Origin: an uncultured Prevotella sp.
Lineage (GTDB): Bacteria > Bacteroidota > Bacteroidia > Bacteroidales > Bacteroidaceae
Assembly (NCBI GenBank): GCA_937898715.1
Contig: CALEKA010000065.1
Span: forward strand, 1-64,000
Length of the DNA: 64,000 nt
Direction of reading: 5' to 3'
The first letter of the stretch is position 1. Every line of letters starts with the position of its first letter. The notes beneath the pieces are model-generated. The model was not told the origin of the DNA, ran no database searches, and saw only the letters and a program-made list of their open reading frames with translations. A program made the position numbers and the translations under genes. Positions 17,514 to 26,353 of the stretch are shown here, one piece after another.

Positions 17514-18056
17514 TTATTCCTTCTCTATCTGCATAAGGCCGAGATCGAGTCCCGTGTTTCGACCGAACACCTTTACGATGACAGTCACTTTCTTCTTCTC
17601 TTCGTCAACCTTTTCGATTGTACCAGAGAATCCGCTGAACGGTCCGTCGATTACCTTTACGCTTTCGCCTACTTCGTAAGGTATTTCCATTTCTTGAGGT
17701 TCATCCTCAAGTTCGTCAACCTTACCCAGGATACGATTCACTTCACTTTCGCGGAGAGGAGTAGGATTGTCCATTCCTCCGAGGAAACCCAACACGTTTG
17801 GTGTGTTGCGTAGTTCGTGAACAGTTTCACCAACTAGTCTAGCCTCTACAAGAACATAGCCGGGAAGATAGAGTCTTTCCTTGATAACTTGCTTGTTACC
17901 ATGAACAGTCTTAACCTTCTCGGTAGGGATGAGTACTTGCGAAACATGACCGCCAAGGCGGCCATTTTTTATTTCTGCATCGATGTACTCTTTTACCTTA
18001 GCTTCTTTTCCGCTTATAGCACGCAAAACGTACCATGCCATTTCTGCTTGTGCCAT
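17514..18056 (-). CDS. nusG: Transcription termination/antitermination protein NusG
   Basis: The 180-residue protein has the NGN domain at the N-terminus (WYVLRAISGKEAKVKEYID) and a KOW domain at the C-terminus (GESVKVIDGPFSGFSGTIEKVDEE). NusG couples RNA polymerase to Rho or to the ribosome. It lies 6 bp downstream of secE, the standard bacterial secE-nusG pairing, and upstream of rplK. Confidence 0.98.
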   Translation of the reverse strand: MAQAEMAWYVLRAISGKEAKVKEYIDAEIKNGRLGGHVSQVLIPTEKVKTVHGNKQVIKERLYLPGYVLVEARLVGETVHELRNTPNVLGFLGGMDNPTPLRESEVNRILGKVDELEDEPQEMEIPYEVGESVKVIDGPFSGFSGTIEKVDEEKKKVTVIVKVFGRNTGLDLGLMQIEKE

Positions 18057-18062
18057 ATCGAA

Positions 18063-18257
18063 TTATAGTTGAGGATAGATAAGTTGCATGACCCACTCGA
18101 ATAATGTATCCATAAGGTACACTACGATTGCTATGATGATGGAAGCTGTTAGCACAACAATCGCGCTGTGAGTCAACTCCTGTCTCGTAGGCCACGTGGT
18201 CTTATGCGATAACTCGTCGTATGAATCTTTGCAATATGCAATTATTTTCTGGAACAT
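18063..18257 (-). CDS. secE: Preprotein translocase subunit SecE
   Basis: This is a short 64-residue single-spanning SecE, as usual for Bacteroidetes. The start is the ATG at 18257 (MFQKIIAYCKDSYDELSHK). The upstream extension to 18302 runs into the tRNA-Trp gene and is not coding. The cytoplasmic amphipathic helix with TWPTRQEL is followed by one transmembrane segment (about residues 31-52). It stabilises SecYG at the inner membrane. The gene lies between tRNA-Trp and nusG. Confidence 0.95.
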   Translation of the reverse strand: MFQKIIAYCKDSYDELSHKTTWPTRQELTHSAIVVLTASIIIAIVVYLMDTLFEWVMQLIYPQL

Positions 18258-18272
18258 ATATGTGTCGTTTGG

Positions 18273-18345
18273 CACGGGAAGAGAGGCTCGAACTCCCGAC
18301 ACCTGGTTTTGGAGACCAGTGCTCTACCAACTGAGCTATTCCCGT
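18273..18345 (-). tRNA. tRNA-Trp (CCA)
   Basis: The 73-nt gene folds as a standard cloverleaf. The acceptor stem ACGGGAA pairs with TTCCCGT, and the anticodon loop CTCCAAA gives anticodon CCA. CCA is not encoded at the 3' end. It lies between tuf and secE, as in most Bacteroidetes. Confidence 0.97.
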
Positions 18346-18438
18346 AGAATAGGTCCTGCATGTAGCAGGAACCTATTTTATTTTGAATATCTTCTTCTAT
18401 AAGATAGTCGAGGCTAAGCGATAGCCAAGGCTATGTTA

Positions 18439-19626
18439 TTAGTCGAGGATTTCAGTGATCTGACCTGAACCAACGGTACGGCCACCTTCACGGATAGCGA
18501 AGCGGAGACCAACGTTGATAGCAACAGCGTAGATAAGTTCTACAGAGATTTCAACGTTATCACCAGGCATTACCATTTCAGTTCCTTCAGGGAGGTGGAT
18601 TTCACCTGTACAGTCCATAGTACGGAGGTAGAACTGAGGACGATACTTGTTACCGAACGGAGTGTGACGACCACCTTCTTCCTTCTTCAATACGTAGATA
18701 GAAGCCTTGAACTTCTTGTGCGGAGTGATTACACCCGGGTGAGTGATAACCATACCACGCTTGATTTCTGACTTATCGATACCACGGAGGAGAAGACCTA
18801 CGTTATCACCAGCTTCACCTTCGTCGAGGATCTTACGGAACATCTCAACGCCAGTTACAACTGACTTCTTATCTTCGCCGAGACCGAGAATCTGAACTTC
18901 GTCACCTACCTTTACGACACCAGTTTCAACACGACCAGTGGCAACAGTACCACGACCAGTGATTGAGAACACGTCTTCAACAGGCATCAAGAAAGGCTTC
19001 TCAACGTCGCGAACGGGTTCCTGAATCCAAGTATCAACAGCGTTCATGAGCTCCATTACAGAGTCTTCCCACTTTGCAACACCGTTCAAAGCACCGAGTG
19101 CAGAACCGCGGATGATAGGAGTATCTTCTTCGAAGCCGTACTGTTCGAGGAGTTCGCGCATTTCCATTTCTACGAGCTCGAGCATTTCTTCGTCCTCAAC
19201 CATATCGCACTTGTTCAAGAACACTACGAGGCGGGGTACGTTTACCTGACGAGCGAGAAGGATGTGCTCACGAGTCTGAGGCATAGGACCATCAGTAGCA
19301 GCTACTACGATGATAGCACCATCCATCTGAGCGGCACCAGTTACCATGTTCTTTACGTAGTCGGCGTGACCCGGGCAGTCTACGTGAGCATAGTGACGCT
19401 TTTCAGTTTCATACTCGATGTGAGCAGTGTTGATAGTGATACCACGTTCCTTTTCTTCGGGAGCGTTATCGATCTGATCGAAAGACTTAACATCTTCACC
19501 AGTACCGAGACGTTCGTGGAGAACCTTAGAAATAGCGGCAGTCAAAGTAGTCTTACCGTGGTCAACGTGACCAATAGTACCGATGTTAACATGCGGTTTG
19601 GTACGTTCAAATTTCTCTTTAGCCAT
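18439..19626 (-). CDS. tuf: Elongation factor Tu
   Basis: The 395-residue GTPase delivers aminoacyl-tRNA to the ribosome. The G1 motif GHVDHGKT lies at 19-26, and DCPGHADY (G3) and NKCDMVE (G4) are intact. It is placed between tRNA-Thr and tRNA-Trp and separated from fusA, which lies about 38 kb away. The tRNA-tuf-tRNA arrangement means the primary transcript must be cut by tRNA-processing enzymes. Confidence 0.99.
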   Translation of the reverse strand: MAKEKFERTKPHVNIGTIGHVDHGKTTLTAAISKVLHERLGTGEDVKSFDQIDNAPEEKERGITINTAHIEYETEKRHYAHVDCPGHADYVKNMVTGAAQMDGAIIVVAATDGPMPQTREHILLARQVNVPRLVVFLNKCDMVEDEEMLELVEMEMRELLEQYGFEEDTPIIRGSALGALNGVAKWEDSVMELMNAVDTWIQEPVRDVEKPFLMPVEDVFSITGRGTVATGRVETGVVKVGDEVQILGLGEDKKSVVTGVEMFRKILDEGEAGDNVGLLLRGIDKSEIKRGMVITHPGVITPHKKFKASIYVLKKEEGGRHTPFGNKYRPQFYLRTMDCTGEIHLPEGTEMVMPGDNVEISVELIYAVAINVGLRFAIREGGRTVGSGQITEILD

Positions 19627-19699
19627 AGCTGTTTTATTTATTGTTTGAATGAATTTTCTTGTTCTTCAATCTTGTAAGGAAGACCTATACAAAAAAAAG

Positions 19700-19771
<72 letters not shown>

Positions 19772-19792
19772 AATCTAATAATAATAAAGATG

Positions 19793-19865
19793 AGCGGAAG
19801 ACGGGGCTCAAACCCGCGACCCCCAGCTTGGAAGGCTAGTGCTCTATCAACTGAGCTACTTCCGC
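19793..19865 (-). tRNA. tRNA-Gly (TCC)
   Basis: The 73-nt cloverleaf has acceptor GCGGAAG/CTTCCGC and anticodon loop CTTCCAA, giving anticodon TCC. It is the middle gene of the Tyr-Gly-Thr trio. Confidence 0.96.
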
Positions 19866-19884
19866 GAGACCCTTTCGGGATGGG

Positions 19885-19967
19885 TGGGCAAAGATGGATT
19901 CGAACCACCGAAGGCGTAAGCCAGCAGATTTACAGTCTGCCCCATTTGGCCACTCTGGTATTTGCCC
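19885..19967 (-). tRNA. tRNA-Tyr (GTA)
   Basis: This is an 83-nt class II tRNA with an extended variable arm. The acceptor stem GGGCAAA pairs with TTTGCCC, and the anticodon loop CTGTAAA gives GTA. It is the first gene of the tRNA-tuf-secE-nusG-rpl-rpo transcription unit. Confidence 0.96.
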
Positions 19968-20029
19968 GTATCTCGTCGAAACTCAAGGTCTTGTAGTGTA
20001 ACAAGGTTGATGTCTCTCGGAAACGGGTG

Positions 20030-20060
20030 CAAAGTTAGGCATTATTTTTTTCGCACCAAA
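20030..20060 (-). promoter_or_regulatory. Promoter of the tRNA-tuf operon
   Basis: On the minus strand TTTG (20057-20060), a spacer of 19-20 bp and TAACTTTG (20030-20037) match the Bacteroidetes consensus. It lies about 60 bp upstream of tRNA-Tyr and could drive the whole operon down to rplL or beyond. Confidence 0.8.
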
Positions 20061-20142
20061 CATTTCAGCGTTTTTTTTTCATCGAATGCAATTTTTCTTT
20101 GCTTTATCGCTGTTTTGATGCCTTATATATTACTTTTGCGTC

Positions 20143-20862
20143 ATGGAAATGCAAGAAAAATGTGACCCGATGGGTCAAGCTATTTGGGACTTTGCTCGTA
20201 CGGGCAAGTCGGGTAAGCTCGTTGTGAGATCAAGCATGTTTGACGACGACGAGATGTCCGTCGCCAATCTTTTCCGTACGGAGATGGAGATGCCTTGCCT
20301 CGAGCGTGTGGCTCTCGACCTGTGCCGCGGGCGTGTACTCGATGTGGGTGCGGGTGCGGGTTGTCACACGATAGCCTTGGAGAAGCGCGGTTTTGAAGTG
20401 ACTTCTATCGATATTTCGCCGTTTTCTACGCAGGCTCGCCTTTTTAGAGGTGCTCATGATGCTCGTTGTATTAACCTCTTCGAGGAGTCGTGGAGTGAGC
20501 GGTTCGACACGATCATTCTGCTCATGAATGGCCTCGGTATTGCTGGTAAACTTTCTGGTCTACCTCGTTTGCTGAATCGCTGTAGCGCATTGCTGGAAGA
20601 GGGTGGACAGATTTTGGCGGATTCTTCAGATATTCGCTATGTGTTTGAAGATGAAGATGGGGAGTTTTACCCTCCTGAGGAGACCGACTACTATGGCGAA
20701 GTGGATTATCAGATGGTATATAATAAATGTGTAGGCGAACCTTTCGACTGGCTTTATGTAGACTTCGACACGCTCCAGCGGGTTGCCGAAACGTGTGGGC
20801 TTCGCGCTGAAAAGGTGCGCGATGGTGAGCACTTTGACTACTTGTGCAGGATTACGAGATAA
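20143..20862 (+). CDS. Class I SAM-dependent methyltransferase
   Basis: The 239-residue protein has a Rossmann-type methyltransferase core. The SAM-binding motif VLDVGAGAGCHTIALE lies around residues 65-80, followed by the acidic motif II VTSIDIS. The later beta strands include TIILLMNGLGI and GGQILADSSD. The substrate is not evident from sequence. It is alone on the plus strand, divergent from the tRNA operon and convergent with the beta-galactosidase gene. A TACTTTTG box at 20131-20138 ends only 4 bp before the ATG, so either the message is nearly leaderless or translation starts at a later in-frame codon. Confidence 0.85.
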   Translation: MEMQEKCDPMGQAIWDFARTGKSGKLVVRSSMFDDDEMSVANLFRTEMEMPCLERVALDLCRGRVLDVGAGAGCHTIALEKRGFEVTSIDISPFSTQARLFRGAHDARCINLFEESWSERFDTIILLMNGLGIAGKLSGLPRLLNRCSALLEEGGQILADSSDIRYVFEDEDGEFYPPEETDYYGEVDYQMVYNKCVGEPFDWLYVDFDTLQRVAETCGLRAEKVRDGEHFDYLCRITR

Positions 20863-20960
20863 TGCGCTTGGCGTGGCTCAAGTCTTGTTTGAGATATTCT
20901 TTGGGAGGGGGCAAGAAATGCTTTGTCCACGAAATGATGTATGAGAGGCTCATTATTTTC

Positions 20961-21078
20961 CTATTCGTAGATGATGCCGACGCGAGACGCGTCGCCCACA
21001 GAACTATATATGGGGAGGTAAGAATCTCTATTCGTAGATGATGCCGACGCGAGACGCGTCGCCCACGGTATTGGCTGA
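20961..21078. repeat. Family-2 repeat, direct-duplicated half-units
   Basis: Two nearly identical segments of about 39 bp (near 20961-21000 and 21028-21067) each carry the family-2 hairpin CGACGCG-AGA-CGCGTCG. The second ends in the family terminus GGTATTGGCTGA. Here the two units are direct, not inverted, and share an extra flank (TATTCGTAGATGATG). The loop is 3 nt, not 4, but the stem is kept. Confidence 0.85.
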
Positions 21079-21113
21079 TTTTTTTGATTGGCAACTACTA
21101 TATAATATAACGA

Positions 21114-21158
21114 AGAGAAGCGTATGTTAGAGGATTTAGCCTCAACATACGCTTCTCT
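21114..21158 (-). terminator. Terminator of the beta-galactosidase gene
   Basis: AGAGAAGCGTATGTT pairs perfectly with AACATACGCTTCTCT, with further pairing of AGAGG/CCTC near the loop. It lies about 40 bp after the stop codon of the leftward beta-galactosidase gene, with an AT-rich tail beyond. Confidence 0.7.
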
Positions 21159-21199
21159 TATGCTATTGTGTTTTACTCCAAAAGATTGGAGAAAGGGGG

Positions 21200-24100
21200 T
21201 TATTTCAGGATCTTATGAACACGATGTCCGTGGGGAGCGTCCATCTTCACAAGGTATGTGCCGCGAGGCTGAGCTACGAGTGAGATGGAGAGCGAAGAGG
21301 TAGCTGCAGAGGCATAAGCCTTGCCTACGCACTGACCGCCCACATTGTAGAGAGCTACTACGGTACCCGCTTCGATATTGCCCGATACGGTCACCTTCTC
21401 GTCGTCGTGAGTCACCTTCAAGTCGTCGGTGGTCTCAGCCGTAGCGATGCCTGTGACTTCTTTTGTTACGGGAGTGAAACGAAGTGTATAGGTGTACGAT
21501 CCTGAGGTAGGTACGAAGTACTTGCTGATGGTCACCTGTCCGCAACTACCCGAACCGATACCGCGCTGCATATAGTCGAAGTGAGCATAGATGCTGCGAG
21601 AAGATGCGGAAGTAGGCACGGTGAGTTCCCAATTGTGCTTCTTGGCATAGAGTTCCTGATCGGTCCAATAGAGGGTAGAGAATGCTACTTGTCCCTCTGT
21701 TTCGACCTTCACGCCATTGCCCTCGTCGTTGGTCAATACCAATTCGCGAAGATCCTGGCGGTTACCCATCGACTGCGGACGGAGGTAGTACTCGTTCATA
21801 TCAGCAACGGTTGTGGTATAGCGTCCGAGGAAAGAACCTGTCTGACGATCCACGTAGTTCTCGAGCGGACCACGAGCGTAGTAGGCCACGTTGCTCAGTT
21901 CGCCATTGAATGCCATCTGCATGCCCAGTCGGCGTGTGCCTCCGCGGAGCGAAGTGTTGGTATTCTGCGGAGAATAAGTTGCCTTGAGATCGGTGGTACC
22001 ATCGGCATAAATGGTATAAACGAACTTATAGTTCGACCATGAGCCTGTACCATTGACCGTTACCGTAGCCGATTTCTTATCGTCGGCCAGCGCGAAGGTT
22101 GCCGTCTTCGAACTAATGCCGTTGTTTTGGCTGTAGCCAGGGTCGCTACCATAAGGAGCGTCGTTTTCAATCCAACGGAAGTTTTCGTATTCCGGGCCCT
22201 TATCGTTCTTGATAACAGGCATTCCGTTGATCTTCCAACTTTGCAATGTACCATCTGAAGAGAAGTTCATCTGCACCTTATCGTTAGAGACGGAGTTGTA
22301 GAGCAAGCCCTCCACGAGTTTCAGATCGCTGGCATCTGCAGCGGGTGTCACGGCAGCGAGTGCAGCACGATCAGCCACCTGATACTGTGCAGCAGCTACG
22401 GGATAGCCAGCTTCAGCGTATTCGGTAGCTGCATCGCGCGTCACTTCGAGTGAGAGCAGTACGTCGTCGCCACTCTTTGCGGCTGCGAAGTCGTAGTCAA
22501 CGGGGAGCTTGACTGTGGTCGACTTGCCTGGCTTAACATCGCTGAGAGCCACGCTTCCTTCTGCCACTTGCTTACCCTTTTCGAGCACTGTAGCCTTGAG
22601 GGTAAAGCCCTTGAGGGTGATGAAGTCGTAAGCATTCTTCAGTGTGACGGTAGCTGCCGTCTTGCTGTAGCCTGTAAACTTCACGTACTGGTAGACTTTC
22701 TTTACCTCATCGAGCTTGCCGCTCCATGCGCGGTCGGCTCCGATCACACCATTGTTGACGAAGTTGCCCTGATGGGGTGCGTTGGGATAGTCGTAACCAG
22801 TCACATACTTATTGAATCCATTCTGCGTAAATACGCCCTTTTGGATATCGCTGGGAGCATAGATTGACTGGTCTACCCAGTCCCAGATGCATCCTCCGAT
22901 GCCGTACTTACTGCTTTCGAGCACATCCCAATAGTCCTGGAGGCTACCGAGCGAATTACCCATGGCGTGGTCGTACTCACACATGAAGTAGGGCTGTTGT
23001 GCCCAGTTGCTGTTGGCTTCAGAGTTCATCGGTTTTGCGTTGCCCTCGATAGAGGGATACATCCGGCTCCAGATCTCCGTGGCCGTAGCGTTGTTAGCAT
23101 TGGTTGCGCCTTCGTAGTGAATAATGCGTGAATCGAGTGCCTTGATGGCGCTAAATTCTGCGTCGTGGTTGCTACCATAACCACTCTCGTTGCCCAAGCT
23201 CCAGAAGATCACAGAGGGGAAGTTGCGGTCGCGGAGCACCATGCGGGTGCCACGGTCGAGGTAAGCAGGTTTCCACGACTCGGCTGCCGAGATGCCTGTA
23301 GAGCGGTTGCCGCTGTTGTGGTCGTCCCAGTTTTTGTGGCATTCGAGGTCGGCCTCATCCATTACGTAGATGCCGTAGTAGTCGAACATAGCGTTCATCT
23401 TGGCCTGACGTGGATAGTGGCTCGTGCGCACGGTGTTGACGTTGGCCTGCTTCATCAGTTTGATATCCTTGAGCATGGTCTCTACGTCGATAGAACGTCC
23501 GCGCAGGGGGTGCGTATCTTGTGTGTCTACACCCTTGAAGTATACTTGCTTGCCATTGATATATACGCGATGATCCGTAGTGGGGATCTCGATATGGCGG
23601 AAACCATACTTTGTAGCGAAAGCTTCTTCTTCATTGCCATTAGCATCGAGCTGTGCAAGCTCTACGGTGTAGAGGTTAGGAGTCTCTGCATTCCAGAGTT
23701 CAAGATTAGTCAGTTCTTCAAACTTCACGTCGGCTGTCTTGTCGCCCGTCTCGCCTTCGGCAAAAGCGAAGTTAGCCGTCTGTTCTGCCACCTGCTTGCC
23801 CTCGGGCGAGATCAAGCGTACGCGAACGGTCTTAGTGCCCTCGTCGTCGGCAGCCTTACGAGTCATCGTCACGGCTACGTTCATTGAGCCAGCCTTATAG
23901 TCGTCGCCTTCACTGAGTGAAGAGGTGATGTAGTGGTCGCGAATGTAGGTCTTCGGAGTGGCATAGAGATACACGTCGCGGTGAATACCGCTCATGTGCC
24001 AGGCATCTTGTCCTTCGAGGTAAGAACCATCGGTGAAGCGGAACACTTGTACGCTCACGTTGTTGTCGCCCGAACGTACATAGCTTGTCAAGTCGAACTC

Positions 24101-25609
24101 AGCATCGTTGTTGGCGCCCTGGGTATAACCTACTTTCTGTCCATTCACCCATACGTAGGCACCGCTATAGATACCGTCGAAGTGGAGGAAGATGCGCTTG
24201 CCACTCCATGCTTCGGGGAGGGTAAAGTTGCGACGGAACGAACTTACAGAGTTGTAGAGGTTCTTCTTCATCGAGATGTAGGGAGGATTGTCATCAAAGG
24301 GGTAGTCTACGTTGACATACCAAGGATCGCCATAGCCCTTCATTTCTACGCATGAGGGCACTTCGATGTCGTCCCATGCCGACACGTCGACGTTGTCACC
24401 ATAGAAGTCGGTCTCGCCCGGACGTAAAGAGGGATCCTTCACAAAGTTAATCTTCCACGTGCCGTTTAGGCTCATCACTTCTGTGCTCTTGGGGTCGAGC
24501 CAAGGCTTAGCGTAGCGGTCGGCATCGGCGCGGAGTTCGGAGGTCGATGCATAGGGCATGTAGGTGGCATGGCCCTCTTCCTTGTTTACGGCGAATATGC
24601 GCTCGTTTTCCCAATCGTTCTTTTCTCTTACTACAAGCACGGCAGGTTGGGTGGTAAACCACGTATCTTCGCTCGTGCCATCGGTCACCATCTCGGTGGT
24701 ACCGTTTGCATTGAGTTTCAAGTAGTAAGTCTCGTTACTCTTGCCGGTATAGACCAGCTGGAACACGCCATCTTCATCGTTAACGCTCTTGATCGTAACG
24801 CGCTGATTGGCATTGCTTCCATCGATCGACCACAGCAAGGGCTTCTTGTTGCCATCGAGACCTGCATCGAGAGCCAAGCTCGCATTTTCGTTGTAGAGCA
24901 CATATACGGTCGATGTGCCATTAGCCGTCTGCTTATACTCCCACACCTGCGATTTATCGTTTTCATCGGGCGTATCGCCATAGATGAGGGCATTCTTCTC
25001 GTTCTTATTGCGATTGGTCAGTGCTTTACCGCTCGCCTTGCCGACGAAGAGGTAGGCAAGGTTGGGGAAAGGAGTGGCATAAGTCTTGCCCGAATCCTGC
25101 AGGCGGAAGTAGGTGCCTTCGGCGCTTGCGTCGGTGTCCATATAGAGGCTACCATCGTCGTGCATGGTCATCACTCGGCTTTCGTCCGACGAGCAGAGGA
25201 GCTGGTATACATCTTCTTGACCTTCTACGGCCTTGAACAGAATCTGTTGATTCTCATTGCTCGTATTGGCGTCCCACTGCAATAAGCGCCATTTCACTGT
25301 GGCCGTGGGAGCCATGTCTACGCCCATTTTGTAATTGGGGTTGTAGAGTGCATAGATGCCTGCTCCGGCATCGACGGGCATCACCATCCAGTCCTGACCT
25401 TGAGCCGTGAGGTCGAGGTCTTCCATCTGCAGGTAGGTATCGTGCTCAGCTACGTTGCCATTGCCCACGGCCTTGCCCGTCTGGGTACTGACAATGCGGT
25501 AGATCACGCCCGACCTGTTCAGATTGACAGCAGCCTTGACCGCAGTGTTTGCCACGAGTAGCAGCAAAGCTATCAGCCACAGGCCGCGCTGTTTGATTGT
25601 CTTTGTCAT
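21200..25609 (-). CDS. Secreted GH2 beta-galactosidase with type IX secretion signal
   Basis: The 1469-residue enzyme begins with a signal peptide (LWLIALLLLVANTAVKA). Residues about 28-330 form two similar modules of beta-trefoil/ricin-like appearance (around VIYRIVSTQTGKAVGN and YLFVGKASGKALTNRN). The GH2 sugar-binding, immunoglobulin-like and TIM-barrel domains follow. The acid/base is Glu808 in GNESGYG, and the nucleophile is Glu878 in MCEYDHAMGN. A domain resembling beta-galactosidase small chain comes next. The last 75 residues resemble a T9SS type A sorting domain (VALYNVGGQ...GTYLVKMD...HKILK). It is probably exported and surface-attached, acting on host or dietary galactosides. No SusC/SusD pair is adjacent. 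About 1050 residues is usual for LacZ, so the excess is the N-terminal modules and sorting tail. Confidence 0.93.
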   Translation of the reverse strand: MTKTIKQRGLWLIALLLLVANTAVKAAVNLNRSGVIYRIVSTQTGKAVGNGNVAEHDTYLQMEDLDLTAQGQDWMVMPVDAGAGIYALYNPNYKMGVDMAPTATVKWRLLQWDANTSNENQQILFKAVEGQEDVYQLLCSSDESRVMTMHDDGSLYMDTDASAEGTYFRLQDSGKTYATPFPNLAYLFVGKASGKALTNRNKNEKNALIYGDTPDENDKSQVWEYKQTANGTSTVYVLYNENASLALDAGLDGNKKPLLWSIDGSNANQRVTIKSVNDEDGVFQLVYTGKSNETYYLKLNANGTTEMVTDGTSEDTWFTTQPAVLVVREKNDWENERIFAVNKEEGHATYMPYASTSELRADADRYAKPWLDPKSTEVMSLNGTWKINFVKDPSLRPGETDFYGDNVDVSAWDDIEVPSCVEMKGYGDPWYVNVDYPFDDNPPYISMKKNLYNSVSSFRRNFTLPEAWSGKRIFLHFDGIYSGAYVWVNGQKVGYTQGANNDAEFDLTSYVRSGDNNVSVQVFRFTDGSYLEGQDAWHMSGIHRDVYLYATPKTYIRDHYITSSLSEGDDYKAGSMNVAVTMTRKAADDEGTKTVRVRLISPEGKQVAEQTANFAFAEGETGDKTADVKFEELTNLELWNAETPNLYTVELAQLDANGNEEEAFATKYGFRHIEIPTTDHRVYINGKQVYFKGVDTQDTHPLRGRSIDVETMLKDIKLMKQANVNTVRTSHYPRQAKMNAMFDYYGIYVMDEADLECHKNWDDHNSGNRSTGISAAESWKPAYLDRGTRMVLRDRNFPSVIFWSLGNESGYGSNHDAEFSAIKALDSRIIHYEGATNANNATATEIWSRMYPSIEGNAKPMNSEANSNWAQQPYFMCEYDHAMGNSLGSLQDYWDVLESSKYGIGGCIWDWVDQSIYAPSDIQKGVFTQNGFNKYVTGYDYPNAPHQGNFVNNGVIGADRAWSGKLDEVKKVYQYVKFTGYSKTAATVTLKNAYDFITLKGFTLKATVLEKGKQVAEGSVALSDVKPGKSTTVKLPVDYDFAAAKSGDDVLLSLEVTRDAATEYAEAGYPVAAAQYQVADRAALAAVTPAADASDLKLVEGLLYNSVSNDKVQMNFSSDGTLQSWKINGMPVIKNDKGPEYENFRWIENDAPYGSDPGYSQNNGISSKTATFALADDKKSATVTVNGTGSWSNYKFVYTIYADGTTDLKATYSPQNTNTSLRGGTRRLGMQMAFNGELSNVAYYARGPLENYVDRQTGSFLGRYTTTVADMNEYYLRPQSMGNRQDLRELVLTNDEGNGVKVETEGQVAFSTLYWTDQELYAKKHNWELTVPTSASSRSIYAHFDYMQRGIGSGSCGQVTISKYFVPTSGSYTYTLRFTPVTKEVTGIATAETTDDLKVTHDDEKVTVSGNIEAGTVVALYNVGGQCVGKAYASAATSSLSISLVAQPRGTYLVKMDAPHGHRVHKILK

Positions 25610-25672
25610 GTGTGTGATTTGTATAGATAATTGTTAGATATATTTTGCTTTGCGAAATATACGTGTGCGCGG

Positions 25673-25704
25673 CAAATTTACGGATTTTATTCGGTTACGC
25701 GAAA
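25673..25704 (-). promoter_or_regulatory. Promoter of the beta-galactosidase gene
   Basis: On the minus strand TTTC (25701-25704), a 20-bp spacer and TAAATTTG (25673-25680) give a near-consensus promoter about 65 bp upstream of the start codon. It lies at the promoter-proximal side of iteron element B, in the same relative position as the outward promoters of elements A, C and D, but without their 17-bp palindrome. Confidence 0.6.
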
Positions 25705-25802
25705 TGTATGAATACAAAAGGACGAGATGTTGTGACAATTTGAGATTCGTAGGAGTTTTTCCTAAGGATTTTTGCTTTTTCCACTCTCATTTCTTGCCAA
25801 TG

Positions 25803-26280
25803 AACTTACGCGCACGCGCGTTACAGAGAGTTTTGCACGCCCTATTTTCTATTTCCTACACTCACTCTTACCTATTCGCTGATTATCAACGTTTCCGCGA
25901 GTGCAGGCAGTCGGTATTTGCTTGCACTTATCACTCATTTTTCCTACATTGACATGCAGCACCTTTCATAGGAATGCGCTTTATTAACCCTCGGAAGTGT
26001 TTAAATTAGTCCTCGAAAGAGTTTTAATTAACCCTTGGAAGAGTTTTAATTAGCCCTTGGAAGAGTTTCAGGAGTTGCTTACTCTTGCGAGAACGCTTTT
26101 AGGGGAGAGCCTTCTCTGGAGGGAGGCAAATCTGAGTGAGAGCAACGTGACGGATTTGTGCAAGCTATCGAGACTTGCCTACACTCTCGTAAATGTTGAT
26201 ATTCAGCGTATTACAACGGATTAGTGTAGGAGTGCAGACAACTTATCAAGAAAACTTAATGTACGCGCGCGCGAAGAGCA
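25803..26280. mobile_element. 22-bp-iteron MITE-like element, copy B
   Basis: This occupies the gap between the divergent beta-galactosidase and dnaX genes. The left side carries ACGCGCACGCGCGTTACAG (from about 25808) and the right side GTACGCGCGCGCGA (about 26262). Inner blocks include TTTCCTACACTC, GATTATCAACG and GAGTGCAGGCA on the left, and TTGCCTACACTCTCG on the right. The core is four 22-bp units in the opposite orientation to element A. No coding frame is convincing. Confidence 0.7.
25981..26068. repeat. Four 22-bp tandem units (element B core)
   Basis: Units start at 25981, 26003, 26025 and 26047, with an exact 22-bp period. The consensus is close to TAATTARCCCTTGGAAGAG. Read on the minus strand the unit contains AAGGGCTAATT and GAGGACTAATTT, matching the variant unit of elements A and D. 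Confidence 0.92.
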
Positions 26281-26290
26281 TTGTCCCTGC

Positions 26291-26322
26291 CTTTCTCTAT
26301 CCAAAAAAAAACATTACCTTTG
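26291..26322 (+). promoter_or_regulatory. Probable dnaX promoter
   Basis: TTTC (26292-26295), a 19-bp spacer and TACCTTTG (26315-26322) resemble the Bacteroidetes promoter. The dnaX start codon is 32 bp downstream. Confidence 0.55.
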
Positions 26323-26353
26323 TGCCAACAACAAGCCACAGAGATTCTGCACA

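Noticed and set aside
23165..23887. Long plus-strand frame inside the beta-galactosidase gene (also 24569-25285 and 21581-22042)
   Set aside because: These lie opposite catalytic and structural segments of a clear GH2 enzyme and show no domain of their own.
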